Shown here: positions 20,363-21,012 of the stretch, one piece after another | Numbering within the stretch: position 1 is the first letter of the stretch | Layout: every line of letters begins with the position of its first letter | Origin: JACPIL01 sp964362365 | Lineage (GTDB): Archaea > Nanobdellota > Nanobdellia > Woesearchaeales > GW2011-AR9 | Assembly: GCA_964362365.1 (NCBI GenBank) | Contig: CAYIEF010000016.1 | Span: 1 to 21,012, forward strand | Reading direction: 5' to 3' | Length of the DNA stretch: 21,012 nt | Notes under the pieces: model-generated | What the model was told of the DNA's origin: nothing | Seen by the model: only the letters and a program-made list of their open reading frames with translations | Databases searched by the model: none | Translations under genes and position numbers: made by a program

Positions 20363-20947
20363 ATGAACCAATTACAAAAATCTCCTCCTGCGCATCTTCC
20401 TACCCCGTACGGCCAATTCACAGTTATAGGCTATAAAGATCCTCCTGGAGAGCATTTAGCTCTACTAAAAGGCAAAATTGCAAAAAATCCTTTAGTCCGA
20501 ATCCATTCCCAATGTCTAACCGGCGACGCTCTCAAATCCTTACGCTGCGATTGCGGGGAGCAATTAGACCGATCCATGCAGATGGTAGCCAAGGAAGGCG
20601 GTATTCTTCTTTATCTTCAACAGGAAGGCAGAGGCATCGGCTTATTCAACAAGATTGCTGCCTACCACCACCAAGATCAAGGCCTGGATACAGTTGAAGC
20701 AAACCGGAAACTAGGATTTAAAGATGATGACCGAGATTATGATATTGCTGCCAATATACTCAAAGATTTAGGCATCGTCTCCGTCAAACTCCTCACCAAT
20801 AACCCTCAAAAAGTGCAAGGATTAGAAAAAGCAGGGATAAGAGTTGTTCAACGTTTTCCTCTTCTTGTTGTTCCAAACAGTATGAATGCCAAGTACCTTG
20901 CGATTAAACAGAAAAAGCTAGGTCATCATTTAGAAATTTCTAAATAG
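20363..20947 (+). CDS. ribA: GTP cyclohydrolase II
   Basis: Opens GTP to give 2,5-diamino-6-ribosylamino-4(3H)-pyrimidinone phosphate, the entry step of riboflavin synthesis. 194 residues, the stand-alone size. The zinc motif is complete: RIHSQCLTGDALKSLRCDCG with C51, C62 and C64. The GTP-binding and catalytic stretch YLQQEGRGIGL follows, and LLTNNPQKVQGLEKAGIRV is also diagnostic. Most archaea use the unrelated GTP cyclohydrolase III route, so this RibA form hints at acquisition from bacteria. FAD made from this pathway would be needed by the LhgO-like enzyme, but there is no direct linkage. Promoter seen upstream. Confidence 0.96.
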   Translation: MNQLQKSPPAHLPTPYGQFTVIGYKDPPGEHLALLKGKIAKNPLVRIHSQCLTGDALKSLRCDCGEQLDRSMQMVAKEGGILLYLQQEGRGIGLFNKIAAYHHQDQGLDTVEANRKLGFKDDDRDYDIAANILKDLGIVSVKLLTNNPQKVQGLEKAGIRVVQRFPLLVVPNSMNAKYLAIKQKKLGHHLEISK

Positions 20948-20985
20948 AAAAAAAAATAAATTAAAGAAAATCCTGAAAAGCAGCT

Positions 20986-21009
20986 ATCCCCGCCCTAAAG
21001 GGCAGGGAT
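20986..21009. mobile_element. Possible IS200/IS605-type end hairpin
   Basis: ATCCC-C-GCCC and GGGC-A-GGGAT form a nine-pair stem with one C-A mismatch around the loop TAAA. The CCCGCCCTAAAGGGC wording is typical of subterminal hairpins at the ends of IS200/IS605 elements carrying tnpA or tnpB in archaea and bacteria. No transposase is inside the window, so the element would lie beyond 21012. It could instead be a simple terminator for ribA, though no T run follows. Confidence 0.45.
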
Positions 21010-21012
21010 TTA

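Noticed and set aside
1..21012. CRISPR array, rRNA or replication origin
   Set aside because: No regularly spaced direct repeats, no rRNA-like conserved blocks and no origin repeats were seen on either strand.

Overview
The window looks like part of a DPANN-type archaeal chromosome (Woesearchaeota or Pacearchaeota-like; inferred from gene content, not proven). Supporting signs are many TATA boxes about 22-30 nt upstream of start codons (leaderless transcripts), a tiny histone-fold protein, a CAU tRNA gene whose cloverleaf forms only if two archaeal-type introns are removed, small cysteine-rich and coiled-coil proteins, tight gene packing and an archaeal-type NadM. RibA and the NrtR-like regulator look bacterial in type and may have been acquired.

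Layout. 1-2670 holds small housekeeping or accessory genes on both strands: a partial unknown gene, a helical protein, a mini zinc ribbon downstream of the tRNA, a small lipoprotein, a RelB/RelE-type toxin-antitoxin pair, an ASCH protein and a HIT protein. From 2725 to 17628 every gene is on the plus strand. It begins with an NrtR-like Nudix/winged-helix regulator and two tiny proteins. Next come an NDT-like protein, nicotinamidase, a GNAT, NadE, a Nudix hydrolase and NadM. Then come a Ser/Thr kinase, a vWA protein, an amidotransferase-fold-like protein, a pyruvate-kinase-like barrel without its C domain, and a 2OG-Fe(II) oxygenase-like protein. The run ends with an ADP-ribosylglycohydrolase, PncB, an L-2-hydroxyglutarate oxidase-like flavoenzyme and a divergent NAD-kinase-like protein. 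17708-20947 returns to independent genes: a transglutaminase-like lipoprotein, a histone-fold protein, a VOC protein, two coiled-coil proteins with Pro-rich/basic tails, and RibA. The last bases form a hairpin like those at IS200/IS605 ends.

How they work together. PncA, PncB, NadM and NadE form a complete Preiss-Handler salvage route from nicotinamide to NAD, with a NadK-like protein for NADP. NrtR, the Nudix hydrolase and the ADP-ribosylglycohydrolase connect NAD supply to ADP-ribose turnover. The embedded kinase/vWA/amidotransferase-like/PK-like/oxygenase block is the best candidate for an undescribed system. Its vWA and amidotransferase-like proteins end in the same kind of tail (KST-x-VG-x-S ... 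KSKKL), written with different codons, which suggests a shared docking or modification signal, perhaps for the neighbouring kinase.
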